Notes: a model not told the origin generated them from the sequence alone. DNA of 64,000 bases from Episyrphus balteatus (GCF_945859705.1 NW_026605120.1:1-64000), one strand, 5' to 3'. Positions 1-14,219 are shown, numbered from the stretch's first letter. Made by a program: numbers and translations.

Positions 1-572
1 TTTTCAATGTGAACGTTTTTATGCCAAATTTTTATCCAATGCGAAGGGGAATGAATAGCAGAGTACAAAAATGTATATTTTATAAGTTTTGGATGCGTAG
101 TTTTGATTTTATGGGATTTTGAATTTTGCAAAGTTTGACCCCAAAAAAACGCTGTTTAACGGAGTTATGGCCGTTTTTGTGAAAAAATATGACATTTTTT
201 TAATGTGAACGTTGTTATGCCAAATTTTTATCCAATGCGAAGGGGAATTAATAGCAGAGTACAAAAATGTATATTTTATAAGTTTTGAATGCGTAGTTTT
301 GATTTTATGGGATTTTGAATTTTGCAAAGTTTGACCCCAAAAAAACGCTGTTTAACGGAGTTATGGCCGTTTTTGTGAAAAAATATGACATTTTTTTAAT
401 GTGAACGTTTTTATGCCAAATTTTTATCCAATGCGAAGGGGAATTAATAGCAGAGTACAAAAATGTATATTTTATAAGTTTTGAATGCGTAGTTTTGATT
501 TTATGGGATTTTGAATTTTGCAAAGTTTGACCCCAAAAAAACGCTGTTTAACGGAGTTATGGCCGTTTTTGT

Positions 573-593
573 GAAAAAATATGATATTTTTTC
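573..593. repeat. 21-bp dyad found in most satellite monomers (example copy)
   Basis: The segment reads GAAAAAATAT, one central G, then ATATTTTTTC. The two 10-base arms are exact reverse complements. The same dyad recurs every 196 bp in most monomers of the window. In the variant ending ATATTTTTTTAATG the arms shorten to 9 bp, and in the GACATTTTTTT variant (for example 186-200 and 382-396) the dyad is broken. A short AT-rich dyad in a satellite could form a hairpin or bind a dimeric protein; that role is inference. Confidence 0.9.
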
Positions 594-711
594 AATGTGA
601 ACGTTTTTATGCCAAATTTTTATCCAATGCGAAATGGAATGAATAGCAGAGTACAAAAATGTATATTTTATAAGTTTTGGATGCGTAGTTTTGATTTTAT
701 GGGATTTTGAA

Positions 712-761
712 TATATTTTATAAGTTTTGGATGCGTGGTTTTGATTTTATGGGATTTTGAA
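712..761 (+). repeat. 50-bp partial duplication inside the satellite
   Basis: After GGGATTTTGAATATATTTTATAAG the monomer end (TTTTGGATGCGTGGTTTTGATTTTATGG) is repeated, giving a 50-bp unit between two ordinary monomers. It is a local slippage or unequal-exchange product with no coding content. Confidence 0.75.
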
Positions 762-942
762 TTTTGCAAAGTTTGACCCCAAAAAAACGCTGTTTAACGG
801 AGTTATGGCCGTTTTTGTGAAAAAATATGATATTTTTTCAATGTGAACGTTTTTATGCCAAATTTGTATCCAATGCGAAGTTGAATGAATAGCAGAGTAC
901 AAAAATGTATATTTTATAAGTTTTGGATGCGTAGTTTTGATT

Positions 943-3900
943 TTATGGGATTTTGAATTTTGCAAAGTTTGACCCCAAAAAAACGCTGTTTAACGGAGTT
1001 ATGGCCGTTTTTGTGAAAAAATATGATATTTTTTCAATGTGAACGTTTTTACGCCAAATTTTTATACAATGCGAAGGGGAATGAATAGCAGAGTACAAAA
1101 ATGTATATTTTATAAGTTTTGGATGCGTAGTTTTGATTTTATGGGATTTTGAATTTTGCAAAGTTTGACCCCAAAAAAACGCTGTTTAACGGAGTTATGG
1201 CCGTTTTTGTGAAAAAATATGATATTTTTTCAATGTGAACGTTTTTATGCCAAATTTTTATCCAATGCGAAGGGGAATGAATAGCAGAGTACAAAAATGT
1301 ATATTTTATAAGTTTTGGATGCGTAGTTTTGATTTTATGGGATTTTGAATTTTGCAAAATTTGACCCCAAAAAAACGCTGTTTAACGGAGTTATGGCCGT
1401 TTTTGTGAAAAAATATGATATTTTTTCAATGTGAACGTTTTTATGCCAAATTTTTATACAATGCGAAGGGGAATGAATAGCAGAGTACAAAAATGTATAT
1501 TTTATAAGTTTTGGATGCGTAGTTTTGATTTTATGGGATTTTGAATTTTGCAAAATTTGACCCCAAAAAAACGCTGTTTAACGGAGTTATGGCCGTTTTT
1601 GTGAAAAAATATGATATTTTTTCAATGTGAACGTTTTTATGCCAAATTTTTATACAATGCGAAGGGGAATGAATAGCAGAGTACAAAAATGTATATTTTA
1701 TAAGTTTTGGATGCGTAGTTTTGATTTTATGGGATTTTGAATTTTGCAAAGTTTGACCCCAAAAAAAACGCTGTTTAACGGAGTTATGGCCGTTTTTGTG
1801 AAAAAATATGATATTTTTTCAATGTGAACGTTTTTATGCCAAATTTTTATCCAATGCGAAGGGGAATGAATAGCAGAGTACAAAAATGTATATTTTATAA
1901 GTTTTGGATGCGTAGTTTGATTTTATGGGACTTTGAATTTTGCAAAGTTTGACCCCAAAAAAACGCTGTTTAACGGAGTTATGGCCGTTTTTGTGAAAAA
2001 ATATGATATTTTTTCAATGTGAACGTTTTTATGCCAAATTTGTATCCAATGCGAAGGGGAATGAATAGCAGAGTACAAAAATGTATATTTTATAAGTTTT
2101 GGATGCGTAGTTTTGATTTATGGGATTTTGAATTTTGCAAAGTTTGACCCCAAAAAAACGCTGTTTAACGGAGTTATGGCCGTTTTTGTGAAAAAATATG
2201 ATATTTTTTCAATGTGAACGTTTTTATGCCAAATTTTTATCCAATGCGAAGGGGAATTAATAGCAGAGTACAAAAATGTATATTTTATAAGTTTTGGATG
2301 CGTAGTTTTGATTTTATGGGATTTTGAATTTTGCAAAGTTTGACCCAAAAAAACGCTGTTTAACGGAGTTATGGCCGTTTTTGTGAAAAAATATGATATT
2401 TTTTTAATGTGAAAGTTTTTATGCCAAATTTTTATCCAATGCGAAGGGGAATTAATAGCAGAGTACAAAAATGTATATTTTATAAGTTTTGGATGCGTAG
2501 TTTTGATTTTATGGGATTTTGAATTTTGCAAAGTTTGACCCCAAAAAAACGCTGTTTAACGGAGTTATGGCCGTTTTTGTGAAAAAATATGATATTTTTT
2601 CAATGTGAACGTTTTTATGCCAAATTTTTATCCAATGCGAAGGGGAATGAATAGCAGAGTACAAAAATGTATATTTTATAAGTTTTGGATGCGTAGTTTT
2701 GATTTTATGGGATTTTGAATTTTGCAAAGTTTGACCCCAAAAAAACGCTGTTTAACGGAGTTATGGCCGTTTTTGTGAAAAAATATGATATTTTTTCAAT
2801 GTGAACGTTTTTATGCCAAATTTGTATCCAATGCGAAGGGGAATGAATAGCAGAGTACAAAAATGTATATTTTATAAGTTTTGGATGCGTAGTTTTGATT
2901 TTATGGGATTTTGAATTTTGCAAAGTTTGACCCCAAAAAAACGCTGTTTAACGGAGTTATGGCCGTTTTTGTGAAAAAATATGATATTTTTTCAATGTGA
3001 ACGTTTTTATGCCAAATTTTTATCCAATGCGAAGGGGAATGAATAGCAGAGTACAAAAATGTATATTTTATAAGTTTTGGATGCGTAGTTTTGATTTTAT
3101 GGGATTTTGAATTTTGCAAAGTTTGACCCCAAAAAAAACGCTGTTTAACGGAGTTATGGCCGTTTTTGTGAAAAAATATGATATTTTTTCAATGTGAACG
3201 TTTTATGCCAAATTTGTATCCAATGAATGAATAGCAGAGTACAAAAATGTATATTTTATAAGTGTTCGATGCGTAGTTTTGATTTTATGGGATTTTTAAT
3301 TTTGCAAAGTTTGACCTAAAAAAAACGCTGTTTAACGGAGTTATGGCCGTTTTTGTGAAAAAATATGATATTTTTTCAATGTGAACGTTTTTATGCCAAA
3401 ATTTTATCCAATGCGAAGGGGAATGAATAGCAGAGTACAAAAATGTATATTTTATAAGTTTTGGATGCGTAGTTTTGATTTTATGGGATTTTGAATTTTG
3501 CAAAGTTTGACCCCAAAAAAACGCTGTTTAACGGAGTTATGGCCGTTTTTGTGAAAAAATATGATATTTTTTCAATGTGAACGTTTTTATGCCAAATTTT
3601 TATACAATGCGAAGGGGAATGAATAGCAGAGTACAAAAATGTATATTTTATAAGTTTTGGATGCGTGGTTTTGATTTTATGGGATTTTGAATTTTGCAAA
3701 GTTTGACCTAAAAAAAACGCTGTTTAACGGAGTTATGGCCGTTTTTGTGAAAAAATATGATATTTTTACAATGTGAACGTTTTTATGCCAAATTTTTATC
3801 CAATGCGAAGGGGAATGAATAGCAGAGTACAAAAATGTATATTTTATAAGTTTTGGATGCGTAGTTTTGATTTTATGGGATTTTGAATTTTGCAAAGTTT

Positions 3901-5255
3901 GACCCCAAAAAAACGCTGTATAACGGAGTTATGGCCGTTTTTGTGAAAAAATATGATATTTTTTCAATGTGAACGTTTTTATGCCAAATTTGTATCCAAT
4001 GCGAAGGGGAATGAATAGCAGAGTACAAAAATGTATATTTTATAAGTTTTGGATGCGTAGTTTTGATTTTATGGGATTTTGAATTTTGCAAAGTTTGACC
4101 CAAAAAAACGCTGTTTAACGGAGTTATGGCCGTTTTTGTGAAAAAATATGACATTTTTTTAATGTGAACGTTTTTATGCCAAATTTTTATCCAATGCGAA
4201 GGGGAATTAATAGCAGAGTACAAAAATGTATATTTTATAAGTTTTGGATGCGTAGTTTTGATTTTATGGGATTTTGAATTTTGCAAAGTTTGACCCCAAA
4301 AAAACGCTGTTTAACGGAGTTATGGCCGTTTTTGTGAAAAAATATGATATTTTTTCAATGTGAACGTTTTTACGCCAAATTTTTATACAATGCGAAGGGG
4401 AATGAATAGCAGAGTACAAAAATGTATATTTTATAAGTTTTGGATGCGTAGTTTTGATTTTATGGGATTTTGAATTTTGCAAAGTTTGACCCCAAAAAAA
4501 CGCTGTTTAACGGAGTTATGGCCGTTTTTGTGAAAAAATATGATATTTTTTCAATGTGAACGTTTTTATGCCAAATTTTTATCCAATGCGAAGGGGAATG
4601 AATAGCAGAGTACAAAAATGTATATTTTATAAGTTTTGGATGCGTAGTTTTGATTTTATGGGATTTTGAATTTTGCAAAGTTTGACCCCAAAAAAACGCT
4701 GTTTAACGGAGTTATGGCCGTTTTTGTGAAAAAATATGATATTTTTTCAATGTGAACGTTTTTATGCCAAATTTTTATCCAATGCGAAGGGGAATGAATA
4801 GCAGAGTACAAAAATGTACCTATATTTTATAAGTTTTGGATGCGTAGTTTTGATTTTATGGGATTTTGAATTTTGCAAAGTTTGACCCCAAAAAAACGCT
4901 GTTTAACGGAGTTATGGCCGTTTTTGTGAAAAAATATGATATTTTTTCAATGTGAACGTTTTTATGCCAAATTTTTATCCAATGCGAAGGGGAATGAATA
5001 GCAGAGTACAAAAATGTACCTACATTTTATAAGTTTTGGATGCGTAGTTTTGATTTTATGGGATTTTGAATTTTGCAAAGTTTGACCCCAAAAAAACGCT
5101 GTTTAACGGAGTTATGGCCGTTTTTGTGAAAAAATATGATATTTTTTCAATGTGAACGTTTTTATGCCAAATTTTTATCCAATGCGAAGGGGAATGAATA
5201 GCAGAGTACAAAAATGTACCTACATTTTATAAGTTTTGGATGCGTAGTTTTGATT
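943..5255 (+). repeat. Higher-order satellite unit, copy 1
   Basis: The order of variant monomers here recurs in the next about 4.3 kb. It starts with a monomer carrying TTTTTACGCC and TTTTTATACAATG. TATACAATG monomers, a TAGTTTGATTTT one-base-deletion monomer and an AAAGTTTTTATG/GACCCAAAAAAACG pair follow. An AAGTGTTCGATGCG monomer (about 3262), a GACCTAAAAAAAACG monomer and a CTGTATAACGG monomer (about 3916) come next. It ends with CCTATATTTT/CCTACATTTT monomers (about 4817-5225). The boundary is set by the reappearance of the first monomer type at 5256. Confidence 0.7.
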
Positions 5256-8200
5256 TTATGGGATTTTGAATTTTGCAAAGTTTGACCCCAAAAAAACGCT
5301 GTTTAACGGAGTTATGGCCGTTTTTGTGAAAAAATATGATATTTTTTCAATGTGAACGTTTTTACGCCAAATTTTTATACAATGCGAAGGGGAATGAATA
5401 GCAGAGTACAAAAATGTATATTTTATAAGTTTTGGATGCGTAGTTTTGATTTTATGGGATTTTGAATTTTGCAAAGTTTGACCCCAAAAAAACGCTGTTT
5501 AACGGAGTTATGGCCGTTTTTGTGAAAAAATATGATATTTTTTCAATGTGAACGTTTTTATGCCAAATTTTTATCCAATGCGAAGGGGAATGAATAGCAG
5601 AGTACAAAAATGTATATTTTATAAGTTTTGGATGCGTAGTTTTGATTTTATGGGATTTTGAATTTTGCAAAATTTGACCCCAAAAAAACGCTGTTTAACG
5701 GAGTTATGGCCGTTTTTGTGAAAAAATATGATATTTTTTCAATGTGAACGTTTTTATGCCAAATTTTTATACAATGCGAAGGGGAATGAATAGCAGAGTA
5801 CAAAAATGTATATTTTATAAGTTTTGGATGCGTAGTTTTGATTTTATGGGATTTTGAATTTTGCAAAGTTTGACCCCAAAAAAACGCTGTTTAACGGAGT
5901 TATGGCCGTTTTTGTGAAAAAATATGATATTTTTTCAATGTGAACGTTTTTATGCCAAATTTTTATCCAATGCGAAGGGGAATGAATAGCAGAGTACAAA
6001 AATGTATATTTTATAAGTTTTGGATGCGTAGTTTTGATTTTATGGGATTTTGAATTTTGCAAAGTTTGACCCAAAAAAAAACGCTGTTTAACGGAGTTAT
6101 GGCCGTTTTTGTGAAAAAATATGATATTTTTTCAATGTGAACGTTTTTATGCCAAATTTTTATCCAATGCGAAGGGGAATGAATAGCAGAGTACAAAAAT
6201 GTATATTTTATAAGTTTTGGATGCGTAGTTTGATTTTATGGGATTTTGAATTTTGCAAAGTTTGACCCCAAAAAAACGCTGTTTAACGGAGTTATGGCCG
6301 TTTTTGTGAAAAAATATGATATTTTTTCAATGTGAACGTTTTTATGCCAAATTTTTATCCAATGCGAAGGGGAATGAATAGCAGAGTACAAAAATGTATA
6401 TTTTATAAGTTTTGGATGCGTAGTTTTGATTTTATGGGATTTTGAATTTTGCAAAGTTTGACCCAAAAAAACGCTGTTTAACGGAGTTATGGCCGTTTTT
6501 GTGAAAAAATATGATATTTTTTTAATGTGAAAGTTTTTATGCCAAATTTTTATCCAATGCGAAGGGGAATGAATAGCAGAGTACAAAAATGTATATTTTA
6601 TAAGTTTTGGATGCGTAGTTTTGATTTTATGGGATTTTGAATTTTGCAAAGTTTGACCCCAAAAAAACGCTGTTTAACGGAGTTATGGCCGTTTTTGTGA
6701 AAAAATATGATATTTTTTCAATGTGAACGTTTTTATGCCAAATTTTTATCCAATGCGAAGGGGAATGAATAGCAGAGTACAAAAATGTATATTTTATAAG
6801 TTTTGGATGCGTAGTTTTGATTTTATGGGATTTTGAATTTTGCAAAGTTTGACCCCAAAAAAACGCTGTTTAACGGAGTTATGGCCGTTTTTGTGAAAAA
6901 ATATGATATTTTTTCAATGTGAACGTTTTTATGCCAAATTTGTATCCAATGCGAAGGGGAATGAATAGCAGAGTACAAAAATGTATATTTTATAAGTTTT
7001 GGATGCGTAGTTTTGATTTTATGGGATTTTGAATTTTGCAAAGTTTGACCCCAAAAAAACGCTGTTTAACGGAGTTATGGCCGTTTTTGTGAAAAAATAT
7101 GATATTTTTTCAATGTGAACGTTTTTATGCCAAATTTTTATCCAATGCGAAGGGGAATGAATAGCAGAGTACAAAAATGTATATTTTATAAGTTTTGGAT
7201 GCGTAGTTTTGATTTTATGGGATTTTGAATTTTGCAAAGTTTGACCCCAAAAAAACGCTGTTTAACGGAGTTATGGCCGTTTTTGTGAAAAAATATGATA
7301 TTTTTTCAATGTGAACGTTTTATGCCAAATTTGTATCCAATGCGAAGGGGAATGAATAGCAGAGTACAAAAATGTATATTTTATAAGTTTTGGATGCGTA
7401 GTTTTGATTTTATGGGATTTTGAATTTTGCAAAGTTTGACCCCAAAAAAACGCTGTTTAACGGAGTTATGGCCGTTTTTGTGAAAAAATATGACATTTTT
7501 TTAATCTGAACGTTTTTATGCCAAATTTTTATCCAATGCGAAGGGGAATGAATAGCAGAGTACAAAAATGTATATTTTATAAGTTTTGGATGCGTAGTTT
7601 TGATTTTATGGGATTTTGAATTTTGCAAAGTTTGACCCCAAAAAAACGCTGTTTAACGGAGTTATGGCCGTTTTTGTGAAAAAATATGACATTTTTTTAA
7701 TGTGAACGTTTTTATGCCAAATTTTTATCGAATGCGAAGATGAATGAATAGCAGAGTACAAAAATGTATATTTTATAAGTTTTGGATGCGTAGTTTTGAT
7801 TTTATGGGATTTTGAATTTTGCAAAGTTTGACCCCAAAAAAAACGCTGTTTAACGGAGTTATGGCCGTTTTTGTGAAAAAATATGACATTTTTTTAATGT
7901 GAACGTTGTTATGCCAAATTTTTATCCAATGCGAAGGGGAATGAATAGCAGAGTACAAAAATGTATATTTTATAAGTGTTCGATGCGTAGTTTTGATTTT
8001 ATGGGATTTTTAATTTTGCAAAGTTTGACCTAAAAAAAACGCTGTTTAACGGAGTTATGGCCGTTTTTGTGAAAAAATATGATATTTTTTCAATGTGAAC
8101 GTTTTTATGCCAAAATTTTATCCAATGCGAAGGGGAATGAATAGCAGAGTACAAAAATGTATATTTTATAAGTTTTGGATGCGTAGTTTTGATTTTATGG

Positions 8201-9970
8201 GATTTTGAATTTTGCAAAATTTGACCCCAAAAAAACGCTGTTTAACGGAGTTATGGCCGTTTTTGTGAAAAAATATGATATTTTTTCAATGTGAACGTTT
8301 TTATGCCAAATTTTTATACAATGCGAAGGGGAATGAATAGCAGAGTACAAAAATGTATATTTTATAAGTTTTGGATGCGTGGTTTTGATTTTATGGGATT
8401 TTGAATTTTGCAAAGTTTGACCTAAAAAAAACGCTGTTTAACGGAGTTATGGCCGTTTTTGTGAAAAAATATAGTATTTTTACAATGTGAACGTTTTTAT
8501 GCCAAATTTTTATCCAATGCGAAGGGGAATGAATAGCAGAGTACAAAAATGTATATTTTATAAGTTTTGGATGCGTAGTTTTGATTTTATGGGATTTTGA
8601 ATTTTGCAAAGTTTGACCCCAAAAAAACGCTGTATAACGGAGTTATGGCCGTTTTTGTGAAAAAATATGATATTTTTTCAATGTGAACGTTTTTATGCCA
8701 AATTTGTATCCAATGCGAAGGGGAATGAATAGCAGAGTACAAAAATGTATATTTTATAAGTTTTGGATGCGTAGTTTTGATTTTATGGGATTTTGAATTT
8801 TGCAAAGTTTGACCCAAAAAAACGCTGTTTAACGGAGTTATGGCCGTTTTTGTGAAAAAATATGACATTTTTTTAATGTGAACGTTTTTATGCCAAATTT
8901 TTATCCAATGCGAAGGGGAATTAATAGCAGAGTACAAAAATGTATATTTTATAAGTTTTGGATGCGTAGTTTTGATTTTATGGGATTTTGAATTTTGCAA
9001 AGTTTGACCCCAAAAAAACGCTGTTTAACGGAGTTATGGCCGTTTTTGTGAAAAAATATGATATTTTTTCAATGTGAACGTTTTTATGCCAAATTTGTAT
9101 CCAATGCGAAGGGGAATGAATAGCAGAGTACAAAAATGTATATTTTATAAGTTTTGGATGCGTAGTTTTGATTTTATGGGATTTTGAATTTTGCAAAGTT
9201 TGACCCCAAAAAAAACGCTGTTTAACGGAGTTATGGCCGTTTTTGTGAAAAAATATGATATTTTTTCAATGTGAACGTTTTTATGCCAAATTTTTATCCA
9301 ATGCGAAGGGGAATGAATAGCAGAGTACAAAAATGTACCTATATTTTATAAGTTTTGGATGCGTAGTTTTGATTTTATGGGATTTTGAATTTTGCAAAGT
9401 TTGACCCCAAAAAAACGCTGTTTAACGGAGTTATGGCCGTTTTTGTGAAAAAATATGATATTTTTTCAATGTGAACGTTTTTATGCCAAATTTTTATCCA
9501 ATGCGAAGGGGAATGAATAGCAGAGTACAAAAATGTACCTACATTTTATAAGTTTTGGATGCGTAGTTTTGATTTTATGGGATTTTGAATTTTGCAAAGT
9601 TTGACCCCAAAAAAACGCTGTTTAACGGAGTTATGGCCGTTTTTGTGAAAAAATATGATATTTTTTCAATGTGAACGTTTTTATGCCAAATTTTTATCCA
9701 ATGCGAAGGGGAATGAATAGCAGAGTACAAAAATGTACCTACATTTTATAAGTTTTGGATGCGTAGTTTTGATTTTATGGGATTTTGAATTTTGCAAAGT
9801 TTGACCCCAAAAAAAACGCTGTTTAACGGAGTTATGGCCGTTTTTGTGAAAAAATATGATATTTTTTCAATGTGAACGTTTTTATGCCAAATTTTTATCC
9901 AATGCGAGGGGAATGAATAGCAGAGTACAAAAATGTATATTTTATAAGTTTTGGATGCGTAGTTTTGATT
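5256..9970 (+). repeat. Higher-order satellite unit, copy 2
   Basis: The same series of variant monomers as copy 1 is seen at an offset of 4313 bp at first. The offset becomes 4118 bp after loss of one monomer near 6230, and 4714 bp from about 7999 on, after about three extra monomers around 7410-7960. Diagnostic pairs include the AAGTGTTCGATGCG monomer (3262 and 7976), CTGTATAACGG (3916 and 8630) and the CCTATATTTT start (4817 and 9337). Unequal exchange between long units is the simplest explanation. Confidence 0.68.
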
Positions 9971-10950
9971 TTATGGGATTTTGAATTTTGCAAAGTTTGA
10001 CCCCAAAAAAACGCTGTTTAACGGAGTTATGGCCGTTTTTGTGAAAAAATATGATATTTTTTCAATGTGAACGTTTTTATGCCAAATTTTTATCCAATGC
10101 GAAGGGGAATGAATAGCAGAGTACAAAAATTTATATTTTATAAGTTTTGGTTGCGTAGTTTTGATTTTATGGGATTTTGAATTTTGCAAAGTTTGACCCC
10201 AAAAAAACGCTGTTTAACGGAGTTATGGCCGTTTTTGTGAAAAAATATGATATTTTTTCAATGTGAACGTTTTTATGCCAAATTTTTATCCAATGCGAAG
10301 GGGAATGAATAGCAGAGTACAAAAATGTATATTTTATAAGTTTTGGATGCGTAGTTTTGATTTTATGGGATTTTAAATTTTGCAAAGTTTGACCCCAAAA
10401 AAACGCTGTTTAACGGAGTTATGGCCGTTTTTGTGAAAAAATATGATATTTTTTCAATGTGAACGTTTTTATGCCAAATTTTTATCCAATGCGAAGGGGA
10501 ATGAATAGCAGAGTACAAAAATGTATATTTTATAAGTTTTGGATGCGTAGTTTTGATTTTATGGGATTTTGAATTTTGCAAAGTTTGACCCCAAAAAAAA
10601 CGCTGTTTAACGGAGTTATGGCCGTTTTTGTGAAAAAATATGATATTTTTTCAATGTGAACGTTTTTATGCCAAATTTTTATCCAATGCGAAGGGGAATG
10701 AATAGCAGAGTACAAAAATGTATATTTTATAAGTTTTGGATGCGTAGTTTTGATTTTATGGGATTTTGAATTTTGCAAAGTTTGACCCAAAAAAACGCTG
10801 TTTAACGGAGTTATGGCCGTTTTTGTGAAAAAATATGACATTTTTTTAATGTGAACGTTTTTATGCCAAATTTTTATCCAATGCGAAGGGGAATGAATAG
10901 CAGAGTACAAAAATGTATATTTTATAAGTTTTGGATGCGTAGTTTTGATT

Positions 10951-12540
10951 TTATGGGATTTTGAATTTTGCAAAGTTTGACCCCAAAAAAACGCTGTTTA
11001 ACGGAGTTATGGCCGTTTTTGTGAAAAAATATGATATTTTTTCAATGTGAACGTTTTTACGCCAAATTTTTATACAATGCGAAGGGGAATGAATAGCAGA
11101 GTACAAAAATGTATATTTTATAAGTTTTGGATGCGTAGTTTTGATTTTATGGGATTTTGAATTTTGCAAAGTTTGACCCCAAAAAAACGCTGTTTAACGG
11201 AGTTATGGCCGTTTTTGTGAAAAAATATGATATTTTTTCAATGTGAACGTTTTTATGCCAAATTTTTATCCAATGCGAAGGGGAATGAATAGCAGAGTAC
11301 AAAAATGTACCTATATTTTATAAGTTTTGGATGCGTAGTTTTGATTTTATGGGATTTTGAATTTTGCAAAGTTTGACCCCAAAAAAACGCTGTTTAACGG
11401 AGTTATGGCCGTTTTTGTGAAAAAATATGATATTTTTTCAATGTGAACGTTTTTATGCCAAATTTTTATCCAATGCGAAGGGGAATGAATAGCAGAGTAC
11501 AAAAATGTACCTACATTTTATAAGTTTTGGATGCGTAGTTTTGATTTTATGGGATTTTGAATTTTGCAAAGTTTGACCCCAAAAAAACGCTGTTTAACGG
11601 AGTTATGGCCGTTTTTGTGAAAAAATATGATATTTTTTCAATGTGAACGTTTTTATGCCAAATTTTTATCCAATGCGAAGGGGAATGAATAGCAGAGTAC
11701 AAAAATGTACCTATATTTTATAAGTTTTGGATGCGTAGTTTTGATTTTATGGGATTTTGAATTTTGCAAAGTTTGACCCCAAAAAAACGCTGTTTAACGG
11801 AGTTATGGCCGTTTTTGTGAAAAAATATGATATTTTTTCAATGTGAACGTTTTTATGCCAAATTTTTATCCAATGCGAAGGGGAATGAATAGCAGAGTAC
11901 AAAAATGTACCTACATTTTATAAGTTTTGGATGCGTAGTTTTGATTTTATGGGATTTTGAATTTTGCAAAGTTTGACCCCAAAAAAACGCTGTTTAACGG
12001 AGTTATGGCCGTTTTTGTGAAAAAATATGATATTTTTTCAATGTGAACGTTTTTATGCCAAATTTTTATCCAATGCGAAGGGGAATGAATAGCAGAGTAC
12101 AAAAATGTATATTTTATAAGTTTTGATTGCGTAGTTTTGATTTTATGGGATTTTGAATTTTGCAAAGTTTGACCCCAAAAAAACGCTGTTTAACGGAGTT
12201 ATGGCCGTTTTTGTGAAAAAATATGATATTTTTTCAATGTGAACGTTTTTATGCCAAATTTTTATCCAATGCGAAGGGGAATGAATAGCAGAGTACAAAA
12301 ATGTACCTATATTTTATAAGTTTTGGATGCGTAGTTTTGATTTTATGGGATTTTGAATTTTGCAAAGTTTGACCCCAAAAAAACGCTGTTTAACGGAGTT
12401 ATGGCCGTTTTTGTGAAAAAATATGATATTTTTTCAATGTGAACGTTTTTATGCCAAATTTTTATCCAATGCGAAGGGGAATGAATAGCAGAGTACAAAA
12501 ATGTACCTACATTTTATAAGTTTTGGATGCGTAGTTTTGA
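10951..12540 (+). repeat. Partial third higher-order copy with alternating CCTA monomers
   Basis: The TTTTTACGCC/TATACAATG monomer that starts the larger unit is present again at about 11060. CCTATATTTT and CCTACATTTT monomers follow in alternation (about 11310, 11510, 11710, 11910, 12305, 12505). Each carries four extra bases (CCTA) after AAAAATGTA and is therefore 200 bp. The alternation makes a 400-bp two-monomer unit. Confidence 0.65.
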
Positions 12541-14219
12541 TTTTATGGGATTTTGAATTTTGCAAAGTTTGACCCCAAAAAAACGCTGTTTAACGGAGTT
12601 ATGGCCGTTTTTGTGAAAAAATATGATATTTTTTCAATGTGAACGTTTTTATGCCAAATTTTTATCCAATGCGAAGGGGAATGAATAGCAGAGTACAAAA
12701 ATGTATATTTTATAAGTTTTGGTTGCGTAGTTTTGATTTTATGGGATTTTGAATTTTGCAAAGTTTGACCCCAAAAAAACGCTGTTTAACGGAGTTATGG
12801 CCGTTTTTGTGAAAAAATATGATATTTTTTCAATGTGAACGTTTTTATGCCAAATTTTTATCCAATGCGAGGGGAATGAATAGCAGAGTACAAAAATGTA
12901 TATTTTATAAGTTTTGGATGCGTAGTTTTGATTTTATGGGATTTTGAATTTTGCAAAGTTTGACCCCAAAAAAACGCTGTTTAACGGAGTTATGGCCGTT
13001 TTTGTGAAAAAATATGATATTTTTTCAATGTGAACGTTTTTATGCCAAATTTTTATCCAATGCGAGGGGAATGAATAGCAGAGTACAAAAATGTATATTT
13101 TATAAGTTTTGGATGCGTAGTTTTGATTTTATGGGATTTTGAATTTTGCAAAGTTTGACCCCAAAAAAACGCTGTTTAACGGAGTTATGGCCGTTTTTGT
13201 GAAAAAATATGATATTTTTTCAATGTGAACGTTTTTATGCCAAATTTTTATCCAATGCGAAGGGGAATGAATAGCAGAGTACAAAAATGTATATTTTATA
13301 AGTTTTGATTGCGTAGTTTTGATTTTATGGGATTTTGAATTTTGCAAAGTTTGACCCCAAAAAAACGCTGTTTAACGGAGTTATGGCCGTTTTTGTGAAA
13401 AAATATGATATTTTTTCAATGTGAACGTTTTTATGCCAAATTTTTATCCAATGCGAAGGGGAATGAATAGCAGAGTACAAAAATTTATATTTTATAAGTT
13501 TTGGTTGCGTAGTTTTGATTTTATGGGATTTTGAATTTTGCAAAGTTTGACCCCAAAAAAACGCTGTTTAACGGAGTTATGGCCGTTTTTGTGAAAAAAT
13601 ATGATATTTTTTGAATGTGAACGTTTTTATGCCAAATTTTTATCCAATGCGAAGGGGAATGAATAGCAGAGTACAAAAATGTATATTTTATAAGTTTTGG
13701 ATGCGTAGTTTTGATTTTATGGGATTTTAAATTTTGCAAAGTTTGACCCCAAAAAAACGCTGTTTAACGGAGTTATGGCCGTTTTTGTGAAAAAATATGA
13801 TATTTTTTCAATGTCAGCGTTTTTATGCCAAATTTTTATCCAATGCGAAGGGGAATGAATAGCAGAGTACAAAAATGTATATTTTATAAGTTTTGGATGC
13901 GTAGTTTTGATTTTATGGGATTTTGAATTTTGCAAAGTTTGACCCCAAAAAAACGCTGTTTAACGGAGTTATGGCCGTTTTTGAGAAAAAATATGAAATT
14001 TTTTCAATGTCAACGTTTTTATGCCAAATTTTGCAAAGTTTGACCAAAAAAAAAACGCTGTTTAACGGAGTTATGGCCGTTTTTGTGAAAAAATATGACA
14101 TTTTTTTAATGTGAACGTTGTTATGCCAAATTTTTATCCAATGCGAAGGGGAATGAATAGCAGAGTACAAAAATGTATATTTTATAAGTTTTGGATGCGT
14201 AGTTTTGATTTGCAAAGTT

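Noticed and set aside
42..62. CENP-B box in the monomer (CTTCGCATTGGA on the minus strand)
   Set aside because: It starts like the CENP-B box but lacks the required A and the CGGG core, so it does not meet the consensus.
109..327. 72-codon minus-strand open frames in every satellite monomer, apparently a multicopy small protein
   Set aside because: The frame overlaps the next unit by 22 bp, shifts by one base every 196 bp, and variation among copies shows no coding-like pattern that I can see. It is a by-product of a homogenised repeat.
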